Below are positions 1-6,606 of a stretch of 33,038 bases of DNA, in pieces. The notes under the pieces were generated by a model. It made no database searches. It saw nothing but the letters and a program-made list of their open reading frames with translations, and was not told the DNA's origin. Each line of letters begins with the position of its first letter. Position 1 is the first letter of the stretch. Origin of the DNA: Lewinellaceae bacterium (GTDB lineage Bacteria > Bacteroidota > Bacteroidia > Chitinophagales > Saprospiraceae); NCBI GenBank assembly GCA_024639065.1, contig JAHEJC010000006.1, positions 1 through 33,038 of the forward strand. The letters are read 5' to 3'. The translations under genes were made by a program, and so were the position numbers.

Positions 1-300
1 AATCAGCAGATCCCCTTGTTGATTCAATCGAATACCATTTCCGGTACTGCCCTCAGGCAAGTTAACAAATAGGGAGGCGGCTCCCTGAGTAGTCACTTTC
101 CCAATGGTGCTTTTCTTTTCAAAATTAACCGCATAAATATTGCCTTGAGCATCCGTAGCCGGGCCCTCTATTCCGGCTGTGAACTGGTGCTCCGATGTAA
201 AGTCTGAAGCCTTAAACAAATTTTGGCTAGTCTCCTGGCAAGAATCTGTGCCTGACGATATCAGGAAAGTGATAAGAAGACTTTCAAATATTTTTTTCAT
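1..300 (-). CDS. SMP-30/gluconolactonase-like protein, N-terminal part (runs off window)
   Basis: This is the first 100 codons of a minus-strand gene that continues past the left edge. Its ATG is at 298-300. The N-terminus has two lysines and a hydrophobic stretch, then Cys21. The context (T-D-S-C) is a poor lipobox, so a lipoprotein is possible but not certain. Residues from about 40 resemble the first blade of SMP-30/gluconolactonase/LRE beta-propellers: an EGPA segment, D-x-x-G-N-I-Y-A-V-N-F, then IGKV and G-x-x-G-N-G-I. Family members are exported lactonases or sugar-binding propellers. The substrate cannot be told, because the metal-binding residues lie outside the window. Nearby glycosidases fit a role in sugar metabolism, but that is inference. 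Confidence 0.7.
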   Translation of the reverse strand, partial: MKKIFESLLITFLISSGTDSCQETSQNLFKASDFTSEHQFTAGIEGPATDAQGNIYAVNFEKKSTIGKVTTQGAASLFVNLPEGSTGNGIRLNQQGDLLI

Positions 301-408
301 ATATGAAATTAACAAATAAATGGTAAACAGAGGACAGAAGTTAGAAAGTCAGATGGCAGAAGCTCTTACATTAAGAAGATGTTATAAAAGAGCCCTTCTT
401 CATAGTCA

Positions 409-446
409 TCCTGAATCTGTCTGCTACATGCAGGTTTAATTCAGGA
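409..446. repeat. REP-like nested inverted repeat
   Basis: A perfect 8-bp outer stem (409-416 with 439-446) encloses a 4-bp inner stem (421-424 with 430-433). It begins TCATCCTGAAT, similar to common extragenic palindromes. Whether it is repeated elsewhere in the genome cannot be seen from this window. Confidence 0.35.
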
Positions 447-584
447 GACGTCAGATGCCATTACGCCTAAATGCCAAGACGCCATGATTGACGATCGCAG
501 ATTAACAATTGAAGAATACTGATTTCCTCTTACCTCTTAGCCATAGCTGGAAAAATAAAAACCCTGAATGGGTTTCAGCATCAA

Positions 585-603
585 CAATGAGCAACGCTCA
601 TTG
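585..603. repeat. 8-bp perfect inverted repeat with 3-nt loop
   Basis: CAATGAGC, loop AAC, GCTCATTG. It lies about 95 bases beyond the stop of the cation transporter gene. It has no T-run on either strand, so its role is unknown. Confidence 0.4.
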
Positions 604-698
604 ATTTAGAACAAATAAAAATAAAGCCCTCAAAGAGCGTAGGAGTAATTGTCGTTTGTTTCGAAAGGCGAAAAAAAAAATGAATACCTAAAAACAAT

Positions 699-1460
699 CT
701 ATTTCCTCAATTTTAATATTCGCCTAGCTCCATAAATCACTAAAACAAAGACGATAATCCCAATGATCAGATCCGGTATTTTTGAACCTGTCCAAAATAC
801 CAATAATCCAGCTAGAATTACACCTAGATTTATGATTACATCATTTGAAGTAAAGATCATGCTCGCCTGTATATGCACTTCTTGACTCCTTGATTTTTGC
901 AAAAGAAAAAGGCAAAATCCATTGGCGACCAGCGCGAATATTGAAACCACAATCATAGCAGCAAAATCGGGCAATAAAGATAAGCCAACAAACCTCCGTA
1001 CGACTTCAATTATACCGATGACAGCCAATGCAAGCTGGAAATATCCAGCAATTCCAGCCACTTGTTTTTTACGAATGAGAGAGGCTCCAACCGCTAATAA
1101 GCTTATCCCATAGACAAATGCATCCGCCAACATATCCAAGCTATCCGCTACCAAACCCATCGAATTGGAAACCAAACCAGTAATGAATTCGATCAAAAAG
1201 AAGACAAGATTAATTATCAGCACTATAATGAGTACTCTCCGCTGATTCAGTGGATCCGGTAAATCGGCTAAATTCGTAGTACAAGTTTCATTCCGGTAGC
1301 TTCCAAGATTCAATGTTTCCAGGGCTGAATCAATTAGATCAACTGAGCCAGAATGGAACACCACGAGCGACCTATTCTGCAAATCAAATTCAAGCTGTAC
1401 AATATTCTCTAATTGTTGTAATTGAAGTCTGATCAGTTGTTCTTCTGCAGGGCAATCCAT
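699..1460 (-). CDS. Cation diffusion facilitator-type transporter with N-terminal HMA-like domain
   Basis: An inner-membrane protein of 253 aa, probably a divalent metal/proton antiporter. Residues 1-55 start M-D-C-P-A-E-E and look like a ferredoxin-fold HMA-type domain with a degenerate metal motif. From about 75 there are roughly six hydrophobic helices. The transmembrane metal site of CDF proteins is usually (H/D)xxxD in TM2 and HxxxD in TM5. TM2 here has D109-x-x-x-D113, within ADSLDMLAD. TM5 has D207 but Phe at the usual His position (F203). The protein stops soon after TM6 and lacks the roughly 80-aa cytoplasmic CDF C-terminal domain; the N-terminal domain may replace it. The metal is not predictable. 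ATG start at 1458-1460; no clear ribosome binding site. Confidence 0.8.
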   Translation of the reverse strand: MDCPAEEQLIRLQLQQLENIVQLEFDLQNRSLVVFHSGSVDLIDSALETLNLGSYRNETCTTNLADLPDPLNQRRVLIIVLIINLVFFLIEFITGLVSNSMGLVADSLDMLADAFVYGISLLAVGASLIRKKQVAGIAGYFQLALAVIGIIEVVRRFVGLSLLPDFAAMIVVSIFALVANGFCLFLLQKSRSQEVHIQASMIFTSNDVIINLGVILAGLLVFWTGSKIPDLIIGIIVFVLVIYGARRILKLRK

Positions 1461-1569
1461 CTTGGGAACGATAAATACCGATTTGTATAGAGGAATATTA
1501 GAGATAATTTAAATGGATTAAGAAGTTGATAAGATTCTATGTTTAGTTTATGAGCATTTATTATTGCTT

Positions 1570-3204
1570 TTACTTAATCACCATTACCGATCCGGTAAAT
1601 TGCTGTTCAGTACCATCATGCATGAGTACAGAGGCTTTGTAAACATAAACCCCATCCTTCAAATACCTTCCTCGATGAGTGCCATCCCAAGCTATTTGTT
1701 CATTCGATCCTCCATTATCTTTAAAGATCAATGCACCCCATCGATCAAAAATGGAAAGACTAGAAATGGCCACAATTTCATGATTACCATAAATGGTAAA
1801 GTAATCATTCCGGCCATCTCCGTTTGGGGAAAATATATTGGGAATGTACACATGATAAAAGTCTAAATTTACTTCCACCAGGCTATCACAGCCCAGTGCC
1901 GATGTCAGAACGACTGAGTGCTTTCCTTGCGTAGTTAATCTGCGTGGACCGATCTTATAGCTTTCTCCCTCAAAAATTTTAGCATAGGTCGTATCCGTAA
2001 TATTACCCAATGCTGTCAAATTTAAAGTCACTACGCTGTCACAACCGTCAATAGTTTGGAACGTGTCAATGTATACACCAGATTGTTCTAAAAATTGATC
2101 GCCAAAAGAGTACGCTTCATCTTTACAAATAGTCACTTGAAGGGACTCTGTATAACTGGGAATTTTGTAAGGGAAAGCTCTGGTAATCAAACATAGCTGA
2201 TCATCCAAAACTCTTACTTGATAGAATCCTTCCCCGGCCATTTTTGATAAGGTAGCAGCGGTTTCTCCAATTAGGGCCACTCCATTTTTATACCATTGGT
2301 AAGATAGATTGGTTTCATCAGGTACAGATAATAAGAAATTACTTGCGCAGGGATGAGTTGTTCCAGTAATTTGAAATTCGAAAGATCTCAAGTCTGCCAA
2401 AACCAAATTATCGAAAAAATAATAGGTGTTAGTACTGTTGTTGGTTGGCACACAAGGAGGTCCAATCGCGATGGCATGAATATCTTCGTCAGGGACCACT
2501 TCGATGGTTAGCTTCCTCCAGCTATTATTACTGCTGGAAGCATTCACAAAACCAAGCTGGGTCCAACCAGGACCATTGGTGGGACACCCAAAGTCTTCAT
2601 CCCCTCCTCCAAAAGGCAGATTCTCACAGGAATTTGTTCCGAAAAATGTAATGTTGATGGGTGGAGAGCTGGTATTATCAACAAATCCGACATGAAATTC
2701 AAAACGATACTTCACGTTCTTCTTTAATGGACTTAGTAAACAAGCACCTGCATATTCCTTCCAATTTCTTTCCGGTGCGTCGCCGTTTCGAGGAACTCTT
2801 CCATCTCGAAATCCCATGATGCCTTCGCCATCCGGAAATGGTAGCGGGGGAGGAAATTCCTCCCAACCAAGCCAATCACAAGAATGGATAAAATCAGTTG
2901 TCGGGGCTGATGCCTGAATCCATCCTTCCGCACAATCCATCTGGCTGCGACCGATTGGACAACATCGCTGATCTTCAAATGAAGGATTCGGGATTAAAGA
3001 AACTGGCTCTAATGTCTCACATGCACAATCGGGATCATTCAGATCGATCAAGCCATCTCCATCATCGTCCACGGCATTATCACAGATCTCTTGCATCAAT
3101 TTAGAATTGCTTTCCGAAAAATGATCGATGAAGCCAATAAAACAAAAAGCAAATAGAATACTCCAGGGAATAGGAGACCAATCGCTGTAATGTTTTTGTT
3201 TCAT
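1570..3204 (-). CDS. Secreted protein with type B T9SS sorting domain (CHU_C family)
   Basis: An exported 544-aa protein. A hydrophobic segment at about 13-27 serves as signal peptide. Residues 40-60 form an acidic D-D-D-G-D-G type calcium-binding repeat ending in D-P-D-C. A beta-sandwich-like region (about 65-275) starts IPNPSFE and is rich in W, G and N, resembling carbohydrate-binding or jelly-roll modules. An Ig-like segment (Y-Q-W-Y-K-N-G) follows near 305. Two roughly 50-aa repeats at about 350-450 each end in G-C-D-S-(V/L)-V. The last 93 residues (452-544) are the gliding-motility-type C-terminal domain: I-F-S-P-N-G-D-G-x-N-D, then I-F-D-R-W-G, W-D-G and D-G-V-Y-V-Y. This directs export through type IX secretion. 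Function is otherwise unknown: adhesin or polymer-binding are both possible. It shares strand and direction with the downstream CDF gene (109-bp gap), but an operon is unproven. Confidence 0.85.
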   Translation of the reverse strand: MKQKHYSDWSPIPWSILFAFCFIGFIDHFSESNSKLMQEICDNAVDDDGDGLIDLNDPDCACETLEPVSLIPNPSFEDQRCCPIGRSQMDCAEGWIQASAPTTDFIHSCDWLGWEEFPPPLPFPDGEGIMGFRDGRVPRNGDAPERNWKEYAGACLLSPLKKNVKYRFEFHVGFVDNTSSPPINITFFGTNSCENLPFGGGDEDFGCPTNGPGWTQLGFVNASSSNNSWRKLTIEVVPDEDIHAIAIGPPCVPTNNSTNTYYFFDNLVLADLRSFEFQITGTTHPCASNFLLSVPDETNLSYQWYKNGVALIGETAATLSKMAGEGFYQVRVLDDQLCLITRAFPYKIPSYTESLQVTICKDEAYSFGDQFLEQSGVYIDTFQTIDGCDSVVTLNLTALGNITDTTYAKIFEGESYKIGPRRLTTQGKHSVVLTSALGCDSLVEVNLDFYHVYIPNIFSPNGDGRNDYFTIYGNHEIVAISSLSIFDRWGALIFKDNGGSNEQIAWDGTHRGRYLKDGVYVYKASVLMHDGTEQQFTGSVMVIK

Positions 3205-3489
3205 TCTTTAAAGCTAGTTTTATTTGTGGAAAATAGAAAATGAATTATTTCTACTGGTCTTTGTGAAGACTAAAACTTATGGAGAACATAGATATTATAA
3301 CTTAATTAATTCTAACATGGTGTGAACTTGCATCTGAATAAATAAGTCTTGTTTTGTAATTATTAGTAAAAAATTGCAGCGCGTATCCTATTTATTTTTT
3401 TACAGTCCCTCCCTAATTGATTGATTGATTATATATTAATTTTGTGCAATATATCATGCCCACAAAAAACGTTTCTATACAATTAACCC

Positions 3490-5499
3490 TTAATTCAAAG
3501 GGCTAAAAATTACCGCCAATCCGTTTTGTGCTAAGATTTGCTGCTCAAATATTGAGTGACTGGTCACCTCCCTTTCCTGTATTTTCAGTTTTGTTGAAGT
3601 GGTCAGTGATTCATCATCTGCATAAATGTCAGCGCTGTATTTTTTATCTTTTTCTAGAAAAGAAAGCGTTATCCGAAGGTTATGTGGTTCATCCCCAGCT
3701 ATTGCTCCTAGAAACCATATCTCACCACTTTTACGCGCAATAACCGCCAATTTTCCAGGGTATCCATCGATAATTTTCGTGTCGTCCCACACGGTTGGAA
3801 GTTGATCATAAAAAGCTAAATCAGGAATTTCTTGAATGTAACCTTCAACGTTGCCAGCACCCCCTTGTTTAGACGGTGATCCAATCGGTCGATCATACCA
3901 ATATAAAAATTGCCATGGGCTATAGATGCAAATTGATTTAGCCATTTGAGTCGCATGAGATCCCATTTTCTTAGTTACCCGGTCAGCGAAATAACAGTTA
4001 GTTTGGTCCCCTGCGCCTGCAATCATCCTGGTAAAGATTGTATTGATGACCATATCGTTTGGTGGACTTTCTTCATCTCCCCGAATACCTTCTTGAGTCA
4101 TCAAATTAGGATAAGTACGAGCATATCCAGTCGGTCGATATTCATCATGAACATCTACCATGAGATTATATTTGGCAGCTTTTCTTACCGCCTCATGTAA
4201 CCAGATCGTCCATTCTTGAGGACCAACATTGACAAAACCATATTTTAAACCAGCGACACCCCAAGATTCATAAAGTGGTAAAAGTTCATCTAATTGCTTT
4301 TCAAGTGCTCGACGGTTCACATATAAAATAATTCCGATGCCTTGTTTTTTGGCATAAGCAATAACCTGTGGCAAGTCTAATGGTCCTTTGGATCGATTCG
4401 GATCGACAGTAACCGTTGAGGCGTCGGAAGCAGTATCATACTCATTACCATACCACCCTGCATCAAATTCTACAAATTGTAAATTATGCTTCTTTGCGAA
4501 ATCCACACAGGCAAGCCCTCCCGTAGTGGTCAGGGTTACTTCTCGAATTACCTTACCCGGTTTAATCCACGAGGTATTGGGTATTTTATTCTCTTCATTT
4601 AAATTTAATAGTATATAATTATTTTGTAGAATCTCCGCGGGAGATCGACCGACCATAATCAATCGCCAAGGTGTTTGGTAATCATCTGCAGGAACCGTAA
4701 TTCCCTGGGTCAATCCTTTGTTTTCTACATCTTCCCTACCTTTTTCCAAATGTGCTTGTAAGGTATTAGCAGTTGAAGTATCTTTTTCAAATTTCATTCG
4801 GGCAAAATCCACTAAACCCGCTTCGCAAAGTGCAATGAATACATCTGTCTCAATCTCCACTAGTAATGGTCTTTCACTAACCGCTGAAAGATCAGATAGT
4901 TTTTGTTTGACTATCTCCGATTGCGCTTGTTTACTGGCCCAAACTGTGGGATTTTTAGTAAATGTAAACGCCGTGAGTTCATGGTCTACGATTAATGGTT
5001 CACTTTCATTAAATTCATAGCGAAAAGCAATGCCTGCATTATAAGCACGTACCCTTAATGAAAAATTATCAATAGCAGCACTTGATAATTGGATCAACGT
5101 CTCCTTATAATGATCCTCATAATTGGCTTGCTCTCCATAAACGGGCTGCCACAATTCGTTATAAACACTTTCTTTAATACCCTTGATTTTTATTTTATGG
5201 GTCAAGGAGATTCCATTATTAAATTGAAATCCTAGTGTAGACGGTAGAATGAGCGGGTCATTTTTCCAATTTATCAAGTACGTTAAGTCCGCTTCTACTT
5301 TAAGTTCAAATTGTAAATTATCATCTGGGCTTTTAAGAATAATGGCTCCAGGCTGCAAAGAACAACCTGTGATCAAAATAAATAAATAAGCCGGAAGCCA
5401 ATAAAATAAACTTTTATAGGCACGTCTTAAGCTGTAGCAAAAAGCAATGAGAAGGAAAGAAGTTGCTATTAACCGGATACTGAATGGTTTCTTATTCAC
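3490..5499 (-). CDS. Glycoside hydrolase family 97 (SusB-like alpha-glycosidase)
   Basis: GH97 enzymes hydrolyse alpha-glucosides or alpha-galactosides in the periplasm or at the outer membrane. The N-terminal beta-sandwich (about 55-310) contains W-Q-P-V-Y-G-E (117-123). A (beta/alpha)8 barrel follows with VEFDAGWYG (343-351), LKYGF (418-422), VDVHDEYRPTG (448-458) and TQEGIRGDEE (468-477). Retaining GH97 members carry an Asp nucleophile near the fourth strand; here that position appears to be Gly421. E453 and other Glu residues are present. This points to the inverting, SusB-like branch (inference). Start: the frame opens with GTG at 5497-5499 directly after a stop, and no ATG precedes the mature region. 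The signal region is odd: a first hydrophobic stretch (10-22), then R-R-A-Y-K, then a second ending in lipobox I-T-G-C46. Confidence 0.85.
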   Translation of the reverse strand: MNKKPFSIRLIATSFLLIAFCYSLRRAYKSLFYWLPAYLFILITGCSLQPGAIILKSPDDNLQFELKVEADLTYLINWKNDPLILPSTLGFQFNNGISLTHKIKIKGIKESVYNELWQPVYGEQANYEDHYKETLIQLSSAAIDNFSLRVRAYNAGIAFRYEFNESEPLIVDHELTAFTFTKNPTVWASKQAQSEIVKQKLSDLSAVSERPLLVEIETDVFIALCEAGLVDFARMKFEKDTSTANTLQAHLEKGREDVENKGLTQGITVPADDYQTPWRLIMVGRSPAEILQNNYILLNLNEENKIPNTSWIKPGKVIREVTLTTTGGLACVDFAKKHNLQFVEFDAGWYGNEYDTASDASTVTVDPNRSKGPLDLPQVIAYAKKQGIGIILYVNRRALEKQLDELLPLYESWGVAGLKYGFVNVGPQEWTIWLHEAVRKAAKYNLMVDVHDEYRPTGYARTYPNLMTQEGIRGDEESPPNDMVINTIFTRMIAGAGDQTNCYFADRVTKKMGSHATQMAKSICIYSPWQFLYWYDRPIGSPSKQGGAGNVEGYIQEIPDLAFYDQLPTVWDDTKIIDGYPGKLAVIARKSGEIWFLGAIAGDEPHNLRITLSFLEKDKKYSADIYADDESLTTSTKLKIQEREVTSHSIFEQQILAQNGLAVIFSPLN

Positions 5500-5633
5500 T
5501 TAATAAAAGTAAAGTTAATAAAGCAAAGAGGTAGAATTGTATGGAATAAAATATACAATTAAAATATCCCTCATGATTGAATTATTTGTTGGGTATAATT
5601 ACTTTTGCAGCGATATTTTTTTTTGGCAGCATA

Positions 5634-5651
5634 GCCTGCCAGCCGGCAGGC
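5634..5651. repeat. 7-bp perfect inverted repeat, GC-rich
   Basis: GCCTGCC (5634-5640), loop AGCC, GGCAGGC (5645-5651), followed by another CAGG. It is much more GC-rich than its surroundings and lies in the gap upstream of the tRNA. Such CCTGCCGGCAGG elements are typical dispersed palindromes, but copy number cannot be judged here. Confidence 0.4.
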
Positions 5652-5746
5652 AGGTTTAACTGGACCCTCGTTCGTAAAAGCTTTGGCGGGATTTAGTGGA
5701 ATTTGCTGGCACATTTGGTTATTTATAGTTTTATATTTTATTAGTA

Positions 5747-5820
5747 GGCCGCGTAGTTCAACTGGATAGAATATCAGATTTCGGCTCTGAGGGTTGGGGG
5801 TTCAAATCCTCCCGCGGTCA
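5747..5820 (+). tRNA. tRNA-Arg(UCG): tRNA-Arg, anticodon TCG
   Basis: A 74-nt cloverleaf can be folded by eye. The acceptor GGCCGCG (5747-5753) pairs with CGCGGTC near the 3' end (one G-U). The D arm is GTTC/GAAT with a GG-containing loop. The anticodon stem TCAGA/TCTGA is perfect, with 7-nt loop TTTCGGC, so positions 34-36 read TCG and decode CGA arginine codons. A 5-nt variable loop follows, then T arm GGGGG-TTCAAAT-CCTCC. The discriminator is A and CCA is not encoded. A strong terminator follows 13 nt later, so it is probably a single-gene transcript. Confidence 0.95.
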
Positions 5821-5833
5821 CTAGAGAGAAGTA

Positions 5834-5863
5834 AAAGCCAGGCTCAAAGAGCCTGGCTTTTTT
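5834..5863 (+). terminator. Rho-independent terminator of tRNA-Arg
   Basis: AAAGCCAGGCTC (5834-5845), loop AAA, GAGCCTGGCTTT (5849-5860), a perfect 12-bp stem ending in a T-run to 5863. It sits just after the tRNA. Confidence 0.9.
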
Positions 5864-5870
5864 ATTTGGA

Positions 5871-5899
5871 GAACACCTCAAGCTTGCTTGAATGTGTTC
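5871..5899. repeat. Long imperfect hairpin after tRNA terminator
   Basis: GAACAC (5871-5876) and TCAAGC (5878-5883) pair with GCTTGA (5886-5891) and GTGTTC (5894-5899), leaving a 2-nt loop and a small internal bulge. There is no T-run. It immediately precedes the first repeat module. Confidence 0.5.
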
Positions 5900-5915
5900 G
5901 GAAGATAAAAATAGG

Positions 5916-5988
5916 CTACACGAAGTGTAGACTGCTTTTACTTTTTTGACCTCGGAGCGCATTGAGGATCGACACAGTCAATCCTCCC
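5916..5988. repeat. Degenerate hairpin repeat module, copy A
   Basis: Starts with the perfect hairpin CTACAC-GAA-GTGTAG (5916-5930), continues ACTGCTTTTAC, a GACC..CGGAG segment and TGAGGATCGACACAGTCAATC. The order of these blocks is matched in copies B (partly) and C. Confidence 0.5.
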
Positions 5989-6010
5989 AAACCAAACTTC
6001 TTTTACTAGA

Positions 6011-6091
6011 AGCACGAAGTGCTGACCTACTTTTTCAATTTTTACCTTCTTGTCCGCCGGAATTTTGAAGGCGGAACGCATAGAGGATATT
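6011..6091. repeat. Degenerate hairpin repeat module, copy B
   Basis: Starts with AGCAC-GAA-GTGCT (6011-6023), then GACCTACTTTTTCAA, an AT-rich stretch, and GGAACGCATAGAGGATA near the end. Compared with copy A, the stem bases differ on both sides so that pairing is kept. It carries an extra inverted CCGCC/GGCGG pair around 6055-6075. Confidence 0.45.
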
Positions 6092-6215
6092 TAATTTTAT
6101 TTTATTGGTTTTTCTATAAGCCCTGTGCCATATATACCACGGCCCAAAACAAAAAAAGGGGAATCAAACACTTGAATGATAATTTTATATGGAGTTAGAT
6201 CCCCTCTTTTATAAA

Positions 6216-6235
6216 GTGCCAAGGCACCTTGGCAC
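6216..6235. terminator. 9-bp perfect palindrome, possible terminator on the minus strand
   Basis: GTGCCAAGG (6216-6224), CA, CCTTGGCAC (6227-6235). On the minus strand it lies 3 nt past the stop of the possible remnant at 6239-6439 and is followed by TTTATAAAAG. That arrangement is terminator-like, but the T-run is short. Confidence 0.4.
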
Positions 6236-6238
6236 ACC

Positions 6239-6439
6239 TTACTTACTAAAAACAAAATTGTTAGTATTTATCGAGACTAGCCAGCCTCTCAACTGTTGTC
6301 CACTCACTCGCCTTCGTGTGCTTGGAAATTTCAATAAACGCATCTCCTGAGAAAGCTGTTTCGGATTAATATGATTTCCAGGATATTCCCGTTTGATTAA
6401 ATCTACCAATTGGCTCTGCTGGACATGTGTTGGTAGAGA
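6239..6439 (-). pseudogene. Possible decayed coding fragment, unrecognised
   Basis: On the minus strand a frame is open for 66 codons and ends in TAA at 6239-6241. It contains L-V-D-L-I-K-R-E-Y-P-G-N, then P-K-Q-L-S-Q-E-M, K-F-P-S-T-R-R-R and Q-Q-L-R-G-W-L-V. The composition looks like real protein, and the ending recalls C-terminal winged-helix tails of mobile-element primases; that likeness is an impression only. There is no start codon. A neighbouring frame open from 6588 to 6403 overlaps it and could be the upstream half after a frameshift. However, that upstream stretch also contains repeat copy C, which weakens the case. No function is assigned. Confidence 0.28.
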
Positions 6440-6530
6440 CTAAGCGAATCAATACAGTCATACTTTCCTTTTTTAAGTTTTAGATCTTGCTGCTCACCGG
6501 GATACATGACCTTAGAATTCATTTGGGATT

Positions 6531-6600
6531 TACGCAAGTACATACTGCTTTTGACATATCGACCCGGACTAGGTGAGAATCGATACGGTCAATCTTCAAA
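6531..6600. repeat. Degenerate hairpin repeat module, copy C
   Basis: Aligns block by block with copy A: TACGCAAGTACATACTGC for the hairpin part (now imperfect), CTTTTGACATATCGACCCGG, then TGAGAATCGATACGGTCAAT against TGAGGATCGACACAGTCAAT in copy A. It ends a few bases before the stop codon of the PQQ dehydrogenase gene. Confidence 0.5.
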
Positions 6601-6606
6601 CACACC

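Larger units (their letters stand above)
301..698. other. Intergenic stretch without a gene; hairpin-forming sequences
   Basis: I see no convincing coding sequence in these 398 bases. Two inverted repeats stand out. TCCTGAAT at 409-416 pairs with ATTCAGGA at 439-446, enclosing a smaller CTGC/GCAG stem at 421-424 and 430-433. CAATGAGC at 585-592 pairs with GCTCATTG at 596-603 across a 3-nt loop. The first looks like the REP-type TCATCCTGAAT elements seen dispersed in many bacterial genomes. Neither has a following T-run, so they are not called as terminators. Confidence 0.5.
5864..6606. other. Gene-free 740-bp region with hairpin repeats and a possible decayed fragment
   Basis: No intact gene is supported between the tRNA terminator and the stop of the PQQ dehydrogenase. 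The region contains a long hairpin at 5871-5899, three related degenerate repeat modules (5916-5988, 6011-6091 and 6531-6600), a 9-bp palindrome at 6216-6235 and a possible minus-strand coding remnant at 6239-6439. This mix is typical of tRNA-adjacent sequence that has received and lost inserted DNA, although no integrase or attachment-site duplication is visible. Confidence 0.6.

Noticed and set aside
1-5499. The left-end carbohydrate genes considered as a polysaccharide utilisation locus
   Set aside because: There is no SusC or SusD pair, and no regulator of the usual types. Genes are separated by gaps of 100-400 bases.
5774-5962. A 62-aa minus-strand frame overlapping the tRNA, ending in G-G-F-E-P-P-T-L-R-A-E-I
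   Set aside because: It is antisense to the tRNA-Arg and its terminator. This ending is a well-known artefact of reading through a tRNA on the wrong strand.
5747-6606. tRNA-Arg considered as an integration site of a genomic island
   Set aside because: No integrase and no duplicated tRNA 3' end was found downstream; only repeats and a weak coding remnant are present.
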